A stretch of DNA of 64,000 nucleotides, from the NCBI GenBank assembly GCA_041686375.1, contig JAWLEB010000001.1:1-64000 (forward strand), written 5' to 3'. The stretch is from JAGXLC01 sp041686375 (lineage in GTDB: Bacteria > Bacteroidota > Bacteroidia > Bacteroidales > UBA12077). Shown in pieces: positions 25,902-34,793 of this stretch. Under the pieces are notes generated by a model. That model saw nothing but the letters and a program-made list of their open reading frames with translations, searched no databases and was not told the DNA's origin. Position numbers and translations under genes: made by a program. Positions within the stretch are counted from its first letter, which is position 1, and every line of letters begins with the position of its first letter.

Positions 25902-26924
25902 TTATTTGTTTCGGTATTTTTTTTCCCATTCCCATGCAGATAGTAACGTTTCTTCGAGTGAGCTTTCTGCTTTCCAGTTTAATTCTTTATTTGCCAGTGT
26001 AGTATCTGCATACACTTTTTCTACATCTCCGGGTCTTCTGTCTGTTATTTTGTATTTAATTTTTTGTTCTGTAGCCTTTTCAAAGGCATTTATAATTTCC
26101 AGCACAGTGGTACCTTTGCCGGTGCCGACATTGAAATATTCATAGTTGTCCTTATTATTCTTCTTTAATAATCTTTTAATTGCCTGTACATGAGCTTTTG
26201 CTAAATCCACAACGTTGATATAGTCACGTATTGCTGTTCCGTCCGGGGTGTTATAATCGTCGCCAAAAACTTTCAGCTCTTCCCTGATTCCCAGAGCAAC
26301 CTGTGTCAAAAAAGGGAGTAAGTTATTGGGTATTCCCTGTGGTTTTTCTCCTATATGGGCTGTAGGATGTGCACCAATAGGGTTGAAGTATCGCAGAGAA
26401 AGACCCTGTAACTCTTTATTTGCTTGTGTGGTATCTGCTATCATTCGTTCTGTAACTTGCTTTGTACTGCCATAAGGAGAAAGTGGGGGCTTGAAAGGAG
26501 CAGATTCATCTACGGGAAGGTAGTCGGGTTGTCCATAGACCGTACAGGAAGAGGAAAAGACAATATACGAAATCTTGTGTTCAACCATATTTTCCAGCAA
26601 ATTAAGCGAGGAGAGAATATTGTTCCGGTAATATTTTAGGGGCATTTCAGATGATTCTCCAACTGCCTTATATGCGGCAAAATGTATGATTGCTTCTATA
26701 TCTGTGTTCTCTTCAAAAAATGATTGCAGACTTTCATTATTGCATAGGTCAATTTGATAGAATGTGGGAGTTACACCTGTAATTTTTTTGATACCGGCTA
26801 AAACCGATTTATCTGAATTGGACAGGTTGTCAATAATGACCACATTAAATCCTTCCTTTATTAATTCAACAGCAGTGTGGGAACCAATATATCCTGTTCC
26901 CCCTGTGACAAGGATTTTTTTCAT
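25902..26924 (-). CDS. galE: UDP-glucose 4-epimerase
   Basis: 340 residues from the ATG at 26924; an upstream ATG at 26960 adds 12 non-family residues. Interconverts UDP-glucose and UDP-galactose. Seen: VTGGTGYIGSHTAVEL, NLSNSD, HFAAYKAVGES, SSSCTVYG, SPYGSTK (Y-x3-K), LRYFNPIGAHP, RDYINVVDLA and the C-terminal RRPGDVEKVYAD. Co-transcribed with rfbB. Confidence 0.97.
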   Translation of the reverse strand: MKKILVTGGTGYIGSHTAVELIKEGFNVVIIDNLSNSDKSVLAGIKKITGVTPTFYQIDLCNNESLQSFFEENTDIEAIIHFAAYKAVGESSEMPLKYYRNNILSSLNLLENMVEHKISYIVFSSSCTVYGQPDYLPVDESAPFKPPLSPYGSTKQVTERMIADTTQANKELQGLSLRYFNPIGAHPTAHIGEKPQGIPNNLLPFLTQVALGIREELKVFGDDYNTPDGTAIRDYINVVDLAKAHVQAIKRLLKKNNKDNYEYFNVGTGKGTTVLEIINAFEKATEQKIKYKITDRRPGDVEKVYADTTLANKELNWKAESSLEETLLSAWEWEKKYRNK

Positions 26925-27000
26925 TGCTTTTGGGGTGTTTATTCCATTATTGCAAAACAAAAATACATTTTCTAATTTATTTCCTGTAATATTTTTTCTC

Positions 27001-27008
27001 TATCTTTG
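27001..27008 (+). promoter_or_regulatory. -7 element before the HU/SPOR gene
   Basis: TATCTTTG, a perfect TAnnTTTG, 26 bases before the proposed TTG start at 27034. A weak TTTA lies 21 bases upstream. It supports the short form of the gene. Confidence 0.5.
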
Positions 27009-27033
27009 TTTGAAATTAATAGAAAAGAGACAA

Positions 27034-28044
27034 TTGGACGTATTATACCTCATAAAAGATCTTCTTTATTCTCGCAACGGGCTTGTAATCCCTGAAATAG
27101 GAAGTATTACAGTACATTACTACTCTGCCGGTATTGATCGTCAGAGAAATAAGATACTCCCTCCACGCAGAAAGTACTCTTTCAACCCTTTTATTAAGAA
27201 TGATAGTGATAAAATTTTATTGAAACGACTGGTAGCAACTTACAATATAACGGAGAAAGAAGCCAGAGAGCAGATCCAAAAGTTTGTTAAGGAGGTAAAA
27301 AGCAAACTGGATTCCGGAGATAATTTTGCTATTGACGGCGTAGGGTATCTAAAGAAAGATGAAAGAGGCAATATAAAATTTTTCCAGCAGGAAAAAGAGA
27401 CAATGGGAATGGAGCCGGTTAAGGCGGAACCTTTTGAACTGGAAAAGAGTGACCAGCCCATATCTAAAGAGGATACAGAGAAAACAAAGAAAAAGAAGCA
27501 GAAAAAAAGGAAGGGCAGATTTTTTATTAAGATTTCTGCTTTGATATTGTTGGTGCTTTTTGTAACAGCTGGTTTTTTAACTGGGTTTTTCGAATTTTAC
27601 ATAGATAAATATACTTCAGGGGATATTAAGCAGAAACAGGAGGAAAGAACTGTACCCGATGAAGATAGTGAAAAGGGAGAAGAACAAAATGTAGATAATC
27701 AGATAGAGCAGGAACTAACCGGGGTGACCGATAAAAGGGAAGCCCTGATGTATGAGAATAAAAAAGGACGAGAGGAAGAAAAAAAGGAAGAGAAAGCAAA
27801 AGAAAAAGCGGAATATCACCTTATTATCGGAAGTTTCCAGCACAGAAAAAATGCTGAACAATTTCGCAGCCAATTATCTGAAAATGAAGATAATGCTTCC
27901 ATAATTGAAAAAGATGATTTGTACAGGGTGAGTATAAAGTCATTTGTAAATAAGCAAGAAGCTTTGGACTCTTTGTATCAAATGAGGGATGCCTCTCCAC
28001 ACAGGTCTGTTTGGCTACTTAAGCATAAGAAAACAGATCGGTAA
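27034..28044 (+). CDS. HU-CCDC81-like domain protein with TM and C-terminal SPOR domain
   Basis: 336 residues from TTG 27034. The frame stays open back to 26764 but that part overlaps galE antisense and precedes the promoter. Residues about 1-110 resemble the two bacterial HU-CCDC81 modules (LDVLYLIKDLLYSRNGLVIP, then KLDSGDNFAIDGVGYLKKDE). A Lys-rich stretch, one TM (about 165-190) and an acidic coiled linker follow, then a SPOR domain (YHLIIGSFQHRKNAEQFRSQ). SPOR binds denuded septal glycan, so a role in division or chromosome-envelope linkage is likely. Confidence 0.8.
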   Translation: MDVLYLIKDLLYSRNGLVIPEIGSITVHYYSAGIDRQRNKILPPRRKYSFNPFIKNDSDKILLKRLVATYNITEKEAREQIQKFVKEVKSKLDSGDNFAIDGVGYLKKDERGNIKFFQQEKETMGMEPVKAEPFELEKSDQPISKEDTEKTKKKKQKKRKGRFFIKISALILLVLFVTAGFLTGFFEFYIDKYTSGDIKQKQEERTVPDEDSEKGEEQNVDNQIEQELTGVTDKREALMYENKKGREEEKKEEKAKEKAEYHLIIGSFQHRKNAEQFRSQLSENEDNASIIEKDDLYRVSIKSFVNKQEALDSLYQMRDASPHRSVWLLKHKKTDR

Positions 28045-28657
28045 TGTTGTAGTGTGAATTGACTAAGATTGTTTTTATTCCGAGCTTCTGAGCGCCTCTG
28101 AGGTTTGCCTCTGAATCGTCGATAAAAAGTGTTTTTTCTGGTTTTAGATTACTCTCTTTTAGCACATATTCAAAAATTTCTTTGTCGGGTTTTCTCATAT
28201 TTATTTCGTGGGAAAAGTAGGCTTTTTCAAATAGTGATTCTACCCCATTAACTCCAAACTGATCTACGAGCATTTGGTTGTAGACCTTTTTATGAATGCT
28301 GTTAGTATTGCTTAGCAGATAGGTTTTGTATCTTTCCGATTGCTTTAGTTCTTTTAATAGCTCTATTCGCTCAGGAGGGAAATCCAGTAACTGGCAATTC
28401 CAGCATCGTCTAATCTCTTCCGGCGTGGCTGCTATGCCTGAGTATTTCTGTATTGCTTCAACAAATTCCTGCTCATTTATCAATCCTTTCTCTAGTTGGT
28501 CTAAAACATGATTTTGTTTGATCTGACTGTAAAGCCTGTCAAAGTCTTTTACCCCCAGTTTTTCCATTTCATCTATGGTACGCTGTGGGTCTATGTTAAG
28601 AATTACGCCACCAAGATCAAAGATTACATGCTTTATATTTGTGAAATCGATCTTCAT
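28019..28657 (-). CDS. HAD-superfamily hydrolase, subfamily IA
   Basis: 212 residues. Motif I HVIFDLGGVILNID with the nucleophile Asp, motif II LLSNTNS, motif III KPDKEIF, motif IV LFIDDSEANLRGA: all four HAD motifs. Resembles YihX-type sugar-phosphate phosphatases. Its last 26 bases overlap the convergent HU/SPOR gene. Confidence 0.92.
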   Translation of the reverse strand: MKIDFTNIKHVIFDLGGVILNIDPQRTIDEMEKLGVKDFDRLYSQIKQNHVLDQLEKGLINEQEFVEAIQKYSGIAATPEEIRRCWNCQLLDFPPERIELLKELKQSERYKTYLLSNTNSIHKKVYNQMLVDQFGVNGVESLFEKAYFSHEINMRKPDKEIFEYVLKESNLKPEKTLFIDDSEANLRGAQKLGIKTILVNSHYNITDLFSYA

Positions 28658-28746
28658 TCGTTTAGTTTTTGTTAAAGTAATGATTATATATGCGTTTCAT
28701 AATAATACACCGTATGGGATTTGTATGTTTGAACGCTTTGAATCCG

Positions 28747-28775
28747 CAAAAATAATTTTATTTGTTTATATACAA
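28747..28775 (-). promoter_or_regulatory. Promoter of the HAD hydrolase gene
   Basis: On the minus strand: ATTG, 18 bases, TATTTTTG (plus-strand 28747-28754). The spacer is one base shorter than usual; the leader would be about 85 bases. Confidence 0.4.
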
Positions 28776-28843
28776 TATTTTTTTATAATTTAATCCAGCA
28801 AAAAGCATAAACGTATAACATTCATTTTAATTTATCCTTTGGT

Positions 28844-29947
28844 ATGAAGATTTACGGGGAACCCTATCAAACCATATGGCAACTGGATGAAACGACGATA
28901 CAGGTCATAGATCAGCGGGTATTGCCTTTCCGATTTAAGATTTTTGATTTGAAAACTGCAAAAGATGTTCATCATGCAATCCATGATATGGTTGTGCGGG
29001 GAGCTCCTCTTATCGGTGTAGCAGCTTCTTATGGCATGTATCTTGCAATGGTGCATGCAAAAAATAATGACAACTGGAAAGAGGAGTTAAGAAATGCCGG
29101 AAATTATCTGAAATCAGCCCGGCCAACTGCTGTTAACCTCGCTTATGCGGTTGATCAACAACTTTATAAACTTGTGGGTACCGATGATTATGAACAAGCG
29201 AAAAACTTATCGCTTGAAGTTGCAAATAACCTTAGAACCAAAGAGATTGAAAATTGCAGATTGATTGGGGAGCATGGGTTTCCTTTAATTGAGAAAATTG
29301 CACGGAAAAAACAGGGTAAACCGGTAAATATTCTTACGCATTGTAATGCCGGCTGGTTGGCTTGCATTGATTATGGCACGGCGACGGCTCCGATATATAA
29401 TGCTTATGATAAAGGGATTAAAGTACATGTCTGGGTGGATGAAACAAGGCCACGCAATCAAGGCGCCCGACTGACGGCATGGGAGCTTCAACAACACGGG
29501 GTTCCGCATACTGTGATTCCGGATAATACCGGTGGGCTGCTTATGCAGAAAGGTATGGTGGATATGGTAATCGTTGGAAGCGACCGGACATCCGCCAGAG
29601 GAGATGTTGCCAACAAAATAGGTACATATCTGAAAGCACTGGCGGCAAAAGAAAATAACCTGCCTTTTTATGTGGCACTACCATTGTCAAGTATTGACAG
29701 AAATATATATGATGGAGTGAATGAAATTCCTATTGAACAGAGAAGTGAAAATGAAATAAGGTACATCGAAGGGTATGACGAAGGACAAATCAGAAAAGTT
29801 CGTATAACACCTGCGAAAAGTCCGGTTGCAAATTACGGTTTTGACGTTACGCCGGCAGACTACGTCAAAGCATTAATTACCGAAAAAGGGCTTTGTAAGC
29901 CTGATGAGACAGAAATAAAAAAACTGTTTGGTGATGAAGGAAAATGA
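28844..29947 (+). CDS. mtnA: S-methyl-5-thioribose-1-phosphate isomerase
   Basis: 367 residues, normal for MtnA. Converts methylthioribose-1-P to methylthioribulose-1-P. Seen: VVRGAPLIGVAASYGMYL, SARPTAVNLAYAV, THCNAGWLAC with the catalytic Cys, VDETRPRNQGARLTAWEL, and GSDRTSARGDVANKIGTY with the catalytic Asp. Its 3' end overlaps the aldolase gene by 14 bases, so translation is probably coupled. Confidence 0.96.
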   Translation: MKIYGEPYQTIWQLDETTIQVIDQRVLPFRFKIFDLKTAKDVHHAIHDMVVRGAPLIGVAASYGMYLAMVHAKNNDNWKEELRNAGNYLKSARPTAVNLAYAVDQQLYKLVGTDDYEQAKNLSLEVANNLRTKEIENCRLIGEHGFPLIEKIARKKQGKPVNILTHCNAGWLACIDYGTATAPIYNAYDKGIKVHVWVDETRPRNQGARLTAWELQQHGVPHTVIPDNTGGLLMQKGMVDMVIVGSDRTSARGDVANKIGTYLKALAAKENNLPFYVALPLSSIDRNIYDGVNEIPIEQRSENEIRYIEGYDEGQIRKVRITPAKSPVANYGFDVTPADYVKALITEKGLCKPDETEIKKLFGDEGK

Positions 29948-30551
29948 AGGCTATATTAAGTTTAAATACGAATGGGAAAAGAAGCCTTTTACATTTCCAA
30001 GAAAAAGTTTTCAGCGGATAAATTTTTGGAGGCAAAAGCTTTATAATATGGGATTAATAGGAATGTGTGATGGTGGAATTGGCTTTGGAAATATCAGCAT
30101 AAGGATAGATAATACAAATGAATTTATCATCACAGGATCTGCAACGGGTAGATACCGAACCCTTAATAGTATGCATTATGCATGGGTGGATTATTTTGAA
30201 ATTGAGAACAATTTTCTTCAGTGTATCGGGGAGACCAAAGCCAGCTCTGAGTCATTGACACATGCGGCTGTGTACATGGAAAATCCCTCGGTAAATGCTG
30301 TCATTCATACTCATAACAAGGATATGTGGAATAAATTTTTGAATAATAAACCAACTACTTCACCGGAAGCTGAATTTGGCACCCCGGATTTAGCGAAGGA
30401 AATTCGTAAACTGATGAAAAGTGAAGAGGTGGAAAAGGAGAAAATAGTTGTAATGGGTGGACACGAAGAAGGGATCCTGACTTTTGGCACTGATGTTGAC
30501 GAAGCAGGAGAAGCAATGCTTGAATATTACAACAAAATTTATGGATATTGA
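29934..30551 (+). CDS. Class II aldolase/adducin family protein in MTA salvage cluster
   Basis: About 205 residues from ATG 29934 (a TTG at 29928 is also open). Class II aldolase fold: GGIGFGNISIR, TGSATGRY, catalytic acid in KASSESLTHAAVY, zinc ligands in VIHTHNKDMW and the third His in VVMGGHEEGI. Between mtnA and an MTA phosphorylase, it is best read as either methylthioribulose-1-P aldolase (giving DHAP and methylthioacetaldehyde, as in the DHAP shunt) or MtnB dehydratase. The fold alone cannot separate these. No mtnC or mtnD is in view. Confidence 0.8.
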   Translation: MKENEGYIKFKYEWEKKPFTFPRKSFQRINFWRQKLYNMGLIGMCDGGIGFGNISIRIDNTNEFIITGSATGRYRTLNSMHYAWVDYFEIENNFLQCIGETKASSESLTHAAVYMENPSVNAVIHTHNKDMWNKFLNNKPTTSPEAEFGTPDLAKEIRKLMKSEEVEKEKIVVMGGHEEGILTFGTDVDEAGEAMLEYYNKIYGY

Positions 30552-30628
30552 TACTGTTTGGTATGATATGCTGGTTAAGGAAATAACATGAAGATATAAA
30601 CAATCGTAAAACCTAAAAATAAAATATT

Positions 30629-31378
30629 ATGGCAAAAGTAGGTATTATTGGCGGTTCAGGACTTGAAGATCCTTCTGTTCTCAAACGAGCAGAAACAGTG
30701 GAACTGGAAACACCTTTCGGAGAACCCAGTTCACCTTTGACCACAGGCAAAATTGACGACACCGATGTGGTTATTTTGTCAAGACATGGGAAAAAGCATA
30801 CCATACCCCCCACGCAGGTCAATAACAGGGCAAATATCTATGCCCTCAAACAAGTTGAATGCGATTATGTTATCACCACAACGGCCTGTGGAAGTTTAAG
30901 AGAAGAAATCCACAGGGGCGACCTTGTTATCCTGGATCAGTTTATTGATTTTACGCGCCTGAGAAAATTGACTTTCTTTGAAAGTTTCAAGCCGGGTGAT
31001 ATGAAACATACGCCAATGGCAGATCCCTTTTCAAAATATATCCGGGAAAAGTTAATTGATTCGGCCAAAGAACTTGATCTGAATTATCATCCCCGTGGAA
31101 CAGTGGTAACCATTGAAGGGCCAAGGTTTTCCACAAGAGCGGAGTCAAATATGTTCCGTGCCTGGGGTGCTGACGTTATCAATATGTCAATCGCTCCGGA
31201 AGCCATACTGGCAAATGAACTGGAAATCCCTTACGGGACAATAGCAATGAGTACAGACTATGACTGCTGGAAAACCGATGAAGAACCGGTAACCTGGAAA
31301 GAAATACTGGAAATTTTCAATCAGAACGTTCACAATGTACTTGAACTGTTTTTGAAAACGTTGCCTAAGTTAGAGTAG
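30629..31378 (+). CDS. mtnP: S-methyl-5'-thioadenosine phosphorylase-type PNP
   Basis: 249 residues. Cleaves MTA to adenine and methylthioribose-1-P, the MtnA substrate. Seen: VGIIGGSGLEDP, SRHGKKHTIPPTQVNNRANI, TACGSLREEI, TIEGPRFSTRAES, NMSIAPEA (usually NMT-x-x-PE) and MSTDYDCW, whose Asp marks adenine rather than guanine specificity. The Ser in NMS and Ala before PE are small deviations, so a related hypoxanthine- or MTI-phosphorylase is possible. Confidence 0.88.
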   Translation: MAKVGIIGGSGLEDPSVLKRAETVELETPFGEPSSPLTTGKIDDTDVVILSRHGKKHTIPPTQVNNRANIYALKQVECDYVITTTACGSLREEIHRGDLVILDQFIDFTRLRKLTFFESFKPGDMKHTPMADPFSKYIREKLIDSAKELDLNYHPRGTVVTIEGPRFSTRAESNMFRAWGADVINMSIAPEAILANELEIPYGTIAMSTDYDCWKTDEEPVTWKEILEIFNQNVHNVLELFLKTLPKLE

Positions 31379-31637
31379 GAGTGTAATAGAACACATATTG
31401 TTTAGATGATGCGGATAATCGCTGATTTGAAATTCTTGTTACCTGTGTTATTAGTGGTCTATAAAGGTAGTTTACACTAAATTAAAATACTTCTGCCAAT
31501 AATAAAACCAGTGATTTATTTGAAGAGCAAAAAATGCAGATTAAAATATTCAACAAACAGTTGCTTATTTCATAACAAAATATTAATATTGCACTCCGAT
31601 TTTTAAGAAGTTCTTAAATTCAGGATATCATTATACA

Positions 31638-31711
31638 GGGCCCATAGCTCAGTTGGTTAGAGCACCTGACTCATAATCAGGTGGCCCTTGGTTCAAGTCC
31701 AAGTGGGCCCA
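31638..31711 (+). tRNA. tRNA with CAT anticodon (Met elongator or Ile2)
   Basis: Acceptor GGGCCCA/TGGGCCC, D-arm GCTC-AGTTGGTTA-GAGC, anticodon stem CCTGA/TCAGG with loop CTCATAA, T-arm CTTGG-TTCAAGT-CCAAG, discriminator A31711. The anticodon CAT fits elongator Met or lysidine-modified Ile2; the acceptor and anticodon arms look more like Ile2, but sequence alone does not settle it. Confidence 0.95.
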
Positions 31712-31723
31712 CCCTTAAATTTT

Positions 31724-31763
31724 AAAGCCGTTGTTTTACAGTGAGTTAAAGCAACGGCTTTTT
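31724..31763 (+). terminator. Intrinsic terminator after the tRNA
   Basis: AAAGCCGTTG (31724-31733) pairs with CAACGGCTTT (31752-31761), followed by TT. It ends the tRNA transcript before the convergent lipoprotein gene. Confidence 0.8.
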
Positions 31764-31806
31764 GGTTTTACAAAATAAGTATTTTTTAAAAAAACTGACT
31801 ATTATT

Positions 31807-32958
31807 CTATTTGTATTGCGCTATCACCGGAAATGGTTTCGGTGATTCGTTATCATTGTAATTATCTATGAACATTATGTAGTACTCGTTTTTTGTATCA
31901 GGTATTTTAAGTTCTGCCGGGAGTTCCTCCCAATCGCCAATTTTTTCCAGTTTGTTCTTTCCCGTTGTATCCTTCATTGCTAAATGCACTTCAGGTGTTA
32001 TTTTTTCATAACCTTTGGCTTTTAGACTAAGGGTTCCGGTTTGATTGGTATTTAACTTATAGATATCTTTATCGCCTTTTGGGAAGATAGCAATATTCAA
32101 TGTGTCGGGAATAGTAAGTGTTTTAGCATTTTCGAGATCGTTATTTGGCTCTGCTTTGTCCATTTCCGGTATAAATTCAATCTTCCAGTCAAATAGTGTC
32201 TCCGATTTGGCATCGTTGTAATTATCAATAATATGAAAATAATACTCTCCGGGCTCCGGGATTGATGCTGAATGAGGCAATTCACCATAGTCCCTGAAAA
32301 CATCTACTTTGTCGCCTTCATACTCGTCATAATTCGCATATCTTGCTTCAAGTTCAAGTTCATCCGAAACATTTTTTGCTTTTACCGTTACATAACCTGG
32401 TTCATCAGTCTTGAATTTAAACCAATCGGTATCACCGACCGGATATATTGCAGATTTGTATTCCTCGTCAAAGTTGACTTTTTCTGACTCTTTTGGGGTG
32501 TTATTTGGTTCAAAATCATCAAATTCTTCGATAAACGAAAACTTTACTTCAAATTTATCCTCTGACATAGCATCGTTGTAATTATCAATTATGGCGATGT
32601 GGTATGTGCCTTTTTCATGAATAGCCGTGGCAAATGGGAGCTCTGTCCATGATTTCATGAATTCATTCTCATTGCTTTGCCATTCCTCAAATACAGTAAT
32701 AGCCCCTTCGAGTTCTAATTCTTCAGGTACATTTTTGGCCATTGTTTTTAAATACCCCTGCCCGGGAAGCTCAACCTTATACCAATCTCTGTCACCTTCT
32801 TCGTCAATTTTCATTTGAAAAGGTTCGTCAAGACTTACAGAATTAGCCTGTTCAATTTTATCATTGGGTTCACCAACATCTCCGCCATCACCACAAGAAT
32901 ACAAAGTAAATATACCAATGAATAAGAATAGCAATGGATTTAAATTGAAAAGTTTCAT
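31807..32958 (-). CDS. Lipoprotein with three tandem PPC-like beta-sandwich repeats
   Basis: 383 residues. Signal and lipobox LYSC; mature N terminus GDGGDVGEPND. Three repeats of about 115-120 residues (about 29-150, 151-271, 272-383), each opening EPN-D/N and ending with a near-identical IDNYND element, with DRDWYKVEL / DTDWFKFKT / DKDIYKLNT in the middle. This matches the bacterial pre-peptidase C-terminal (PPC) style. The repetition is visible in DNA as a recurrent 20-base string every about 360 bases (31850, 32212, 32572). No catalytic domain, so perhaps a surface binding protein. Confidence 0.75.
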   Translation of the reverse strand: MKLFNLNPLLFLFIGIFTLYSCGDGGDVGEPNDKIEQANSVSLDEPFQMKIDEEGDRDWYKVELPGQGYLKTMAKNVPEELELEGAITVFEEWQSNENEFMKSWTELPFATAIHEKGTYHIAIIDNYNDAMSEDKFEVKFSFIEEFDDFEPNNTPKESEKVNFDEEYKSAIYPVGDTDWFKFKTDEPGYVTVKAKNVSDELELEARYANYDEYEGDKVDVFRDYGELPHSASIPEPGEYYFHIIDNYNDAKSETLFDWKIEFIPEMDKAEPNNDLENAKTLTIPDTLNIAIFPKGDKDIYKLNTNQTGTLSLKAKGYEKITPEVHLAMKDTTGKNKLEKIGDWEELPAELKIPDTKNEYYIMFIDNYNDNESPKPFPVIAQYK

Positions 32959-33145
32959 AATGGAGTCCTCTAATTCGGGTATTAAAACTGAAATGCTTTG
33001 CGTCTCCCCGTTTTAAGACACAATTATCTAAAGGATTAATTTTACACAAGTTAAAAAAAATGAATGTGTAATTCATTGCTAAAATTTTATTTTTATTCTT
33101 GTTTATTATAAAAAATAAACCAGGAGCTTTAAATTATAAATACCA

Positions 33146-34324
33146 TTATCCAGTTTCTTCATTCATCCACAGAGGTATTGTAAATTTGAAATTGCTTCCT
33201 TTCTCCAATTCACTTTCTGCCCAAATCTTTCCACCTTGTTTTTCTATAAATTCCTTACAAAGGATTAATCCTAAACCCGTACTTTTTTCATTTTCTGTGC
33301 CTTCTTTTGAGAGGCTGCAATCAATCTCAAATAGTTTGCTAACATATTCAGGAGGAATGCCCATTCCAGTATCTGAAATGGTGAATTGAACATAATTTTC
33401 AATTGATTCGGTCAGTATCTTAACAACTCCCCCTGAATAAGTAAATTTTATGGCATTGCTTACCAAATTTCGTAATACGGTTTTTAACATTTCTTTATCT
33501 GCAGAGATATAATCATTGCTATTAACTTTTGTTTGCAGATTAATGCCTTTAGAATTTGCAAACTGTTCCGATGCTTTTTTTACTTCATCTATGATTTCTG
33601 ATGGAGTCACTTTCTCAAAATCAGGTTCTAATTCTCCTCTTTGTATTCTTGACCATTCCAATAGATTCTCTAATAAATTAAAGGCACTTTTAGAAGAATC
33701 ATACATTTGCTGAGCAAAATACTTGATTTTTTCTGGTGAATATTTTTCTGCTTTTGTTATAAGCAACTCACTCAAACCAATCAATGAATTAAAAGGGTTC
33801 CTCAAATCATGACCAATGATTGAAAAAAACTTGTCTTTTGTGGCATTAAGCTCTTTTAATTCCTCATTAGCAGTATTAAGTTGTTCCAAGGTATTTTCAA
33901 GCGTGTTTCTTTCACGTATTAACTCTCTTTGAAGATCAAGTATTTCATGATTTAGCTGATGGAGTTTTTTATTCTGTTCTAAGCACTGTTCTGCATCTAC
34001 TCCACCCATTATAAGCAATTTATTTGCTTTTCTATAAACCTGTGCCCAAATTGAAGTATTCACTGATGAATAATCGCCTAAAGTCATATATCCTTCAAAA
34101 ACTAAGGGTGAAGAATTTTCTAATGATATAAGCTCGTTAAATGTTGGATTAATAAAGTTCTCTTTAGCTTTTTCTTTAAAGAGTTTTTTGATAAAGTCAT
34201 TTGCAAAAAGAAATTCGCCATCAACAGTAAACAAGGCGATACCTATTGAGTTATTTTTGGTTAATGTAACATTAATTTCGTCTTCCCACTCAGCTAATAT
34301 CGTTAAAATAGAACTTTCTGGCAT
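33146..34324 (-). CDS. Sensor histidine kinase with N-terminal PAS-like domain
   Basis: 392 residues, no TM segment, so cytoplasmic. Residues about 20-110 are PAS-like (NSIGIALFTVDGEFLFAND), then a coiled coil (about 115-165), HisKA with H172 in FFSIIGHDLRNPFNSLIGLS, and HATPase with NLVSNAIKF, DTGMGIP and STGLGL. Last gene of the B12-sensor operon, 3 bases after the 154-residue protein. Lacking its own receiver, it must pass phosphate to another protein. Confidence 0.92.
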   Translation of the reverse strand: MPESSILTILAEWEDEINVTLTKNNSIGIALFTVDGEFLFANDFIKKLFKEKAKENFINPTFNELISLENSSPLVFEGYMTLGDYSSVNTSIWAQVYRKANKLLIMGGVDAEQCLEQNKKLHQLNHEILDLQRELIRERNTLENTLEQLNTANEELKELNATKDKFFSIIGHDLRNPFNSLIGLSELLITKAEKYSPEKIKYFAQQMYDSSKSAFNLLENLLEWSRIQRGELEPDFEKVTPSEIIDEVKKASEQFANSKGINLQTKVNSNDYISADKEMLKTVLRNLVSNAIKFTYSGGVVKILTESIENYVQFTISDTGMGIPPEYVSKLFEIDCSLSKEGTENEKSTGLGLILCKEFIEKQGGKIWAESELEKGSNFKFTIPLWMNEETG

Positions 34325-34327
34325 AGA

Positions 34328-34792
34328 TTAATGCATTGCATTTGGTGTTTCTATATCTTCATTTGATACTTTTACAAAGATAGGAATATTCGTTTGCATC
34401 CATTCGTAAAAAGGATAAATTGCGTTGAAAATATCAGGGCTAAACACTTCCTTTAAGATTTCCACCCATGTATTCATTTGAGCAGCCCAATAATTGGTAG
34501 TAAATCCATGACTGCGATACGCCCTGAAAACCCACAGTACCGTTTCTACAAATACATCCGGATTATAATTTTTCAGTATAGAGGCAATAAAACGAACATG
34601 ATTGCCATGATTGTCCTGCATCATACTAAGATTGTGTTCTCCCCCGATAAGGTTATTAATTTCGGTTTTTTCCAACATCTTTTTGTTGATTTGGGAAATT
34701 AACTCATCGGATTTCTTACGATATTCTTCAGCAGTTTTCGTATCTACCTGCTTCAGTTCTTTTGCTGTTTTTAAAAGATAATTTTTGTCCAT
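34328..34792 (-). CDS. Small all-helical protein of the B12-sensor operon
   Basis: 154 residues, no signal or TM. Predicted helical; central pattern GEHNLSMMQDNHGNHVRFIA, then NYNPDVFVETVLWVFRAYRS and HGFTTNYWAAQMNTW. Histidines at 53, 62, 65 and 95. The spacing (H..FI..L....P..F...V.W.....Y.S.GF) recalls the helical segment fused in front of the B12-binding region in some cobalamin sensors, here split into its own gene. One base separates it from the B12 gene, so it is likely a partner of that protein. Function unknown. Confidence 0.6.
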   Translation of the reverse strand: MDKNYLLKTAKELKQVDTKTAEEYRKKSDELISQINKKMLEKTEINNLIGGEHNLSMMQDNHGNHVRFIASILKNYNPDVFVETVLWVFRAYRSHGFTTNYWAAQMNTWVEILKEVFSPDIFNAIYPFYEWMQTNIPIFVKVSNEDIETPNAMH

Positions 34793-34793
34793 A

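Noticed and set aside
29934..30551. Calling the aldolase L-fuculose-phosphate aldolase
   Set aside because: The fold matches, but the position between mtnA and MTA phosphorylase argues for a methylthioribulose-phosphate substrate; no fucose genes are present.
31408..31482. 24-codon hydrophobic frame after the MTA phosphorylase gene
   Set aside because: Too short and no ribosome site.
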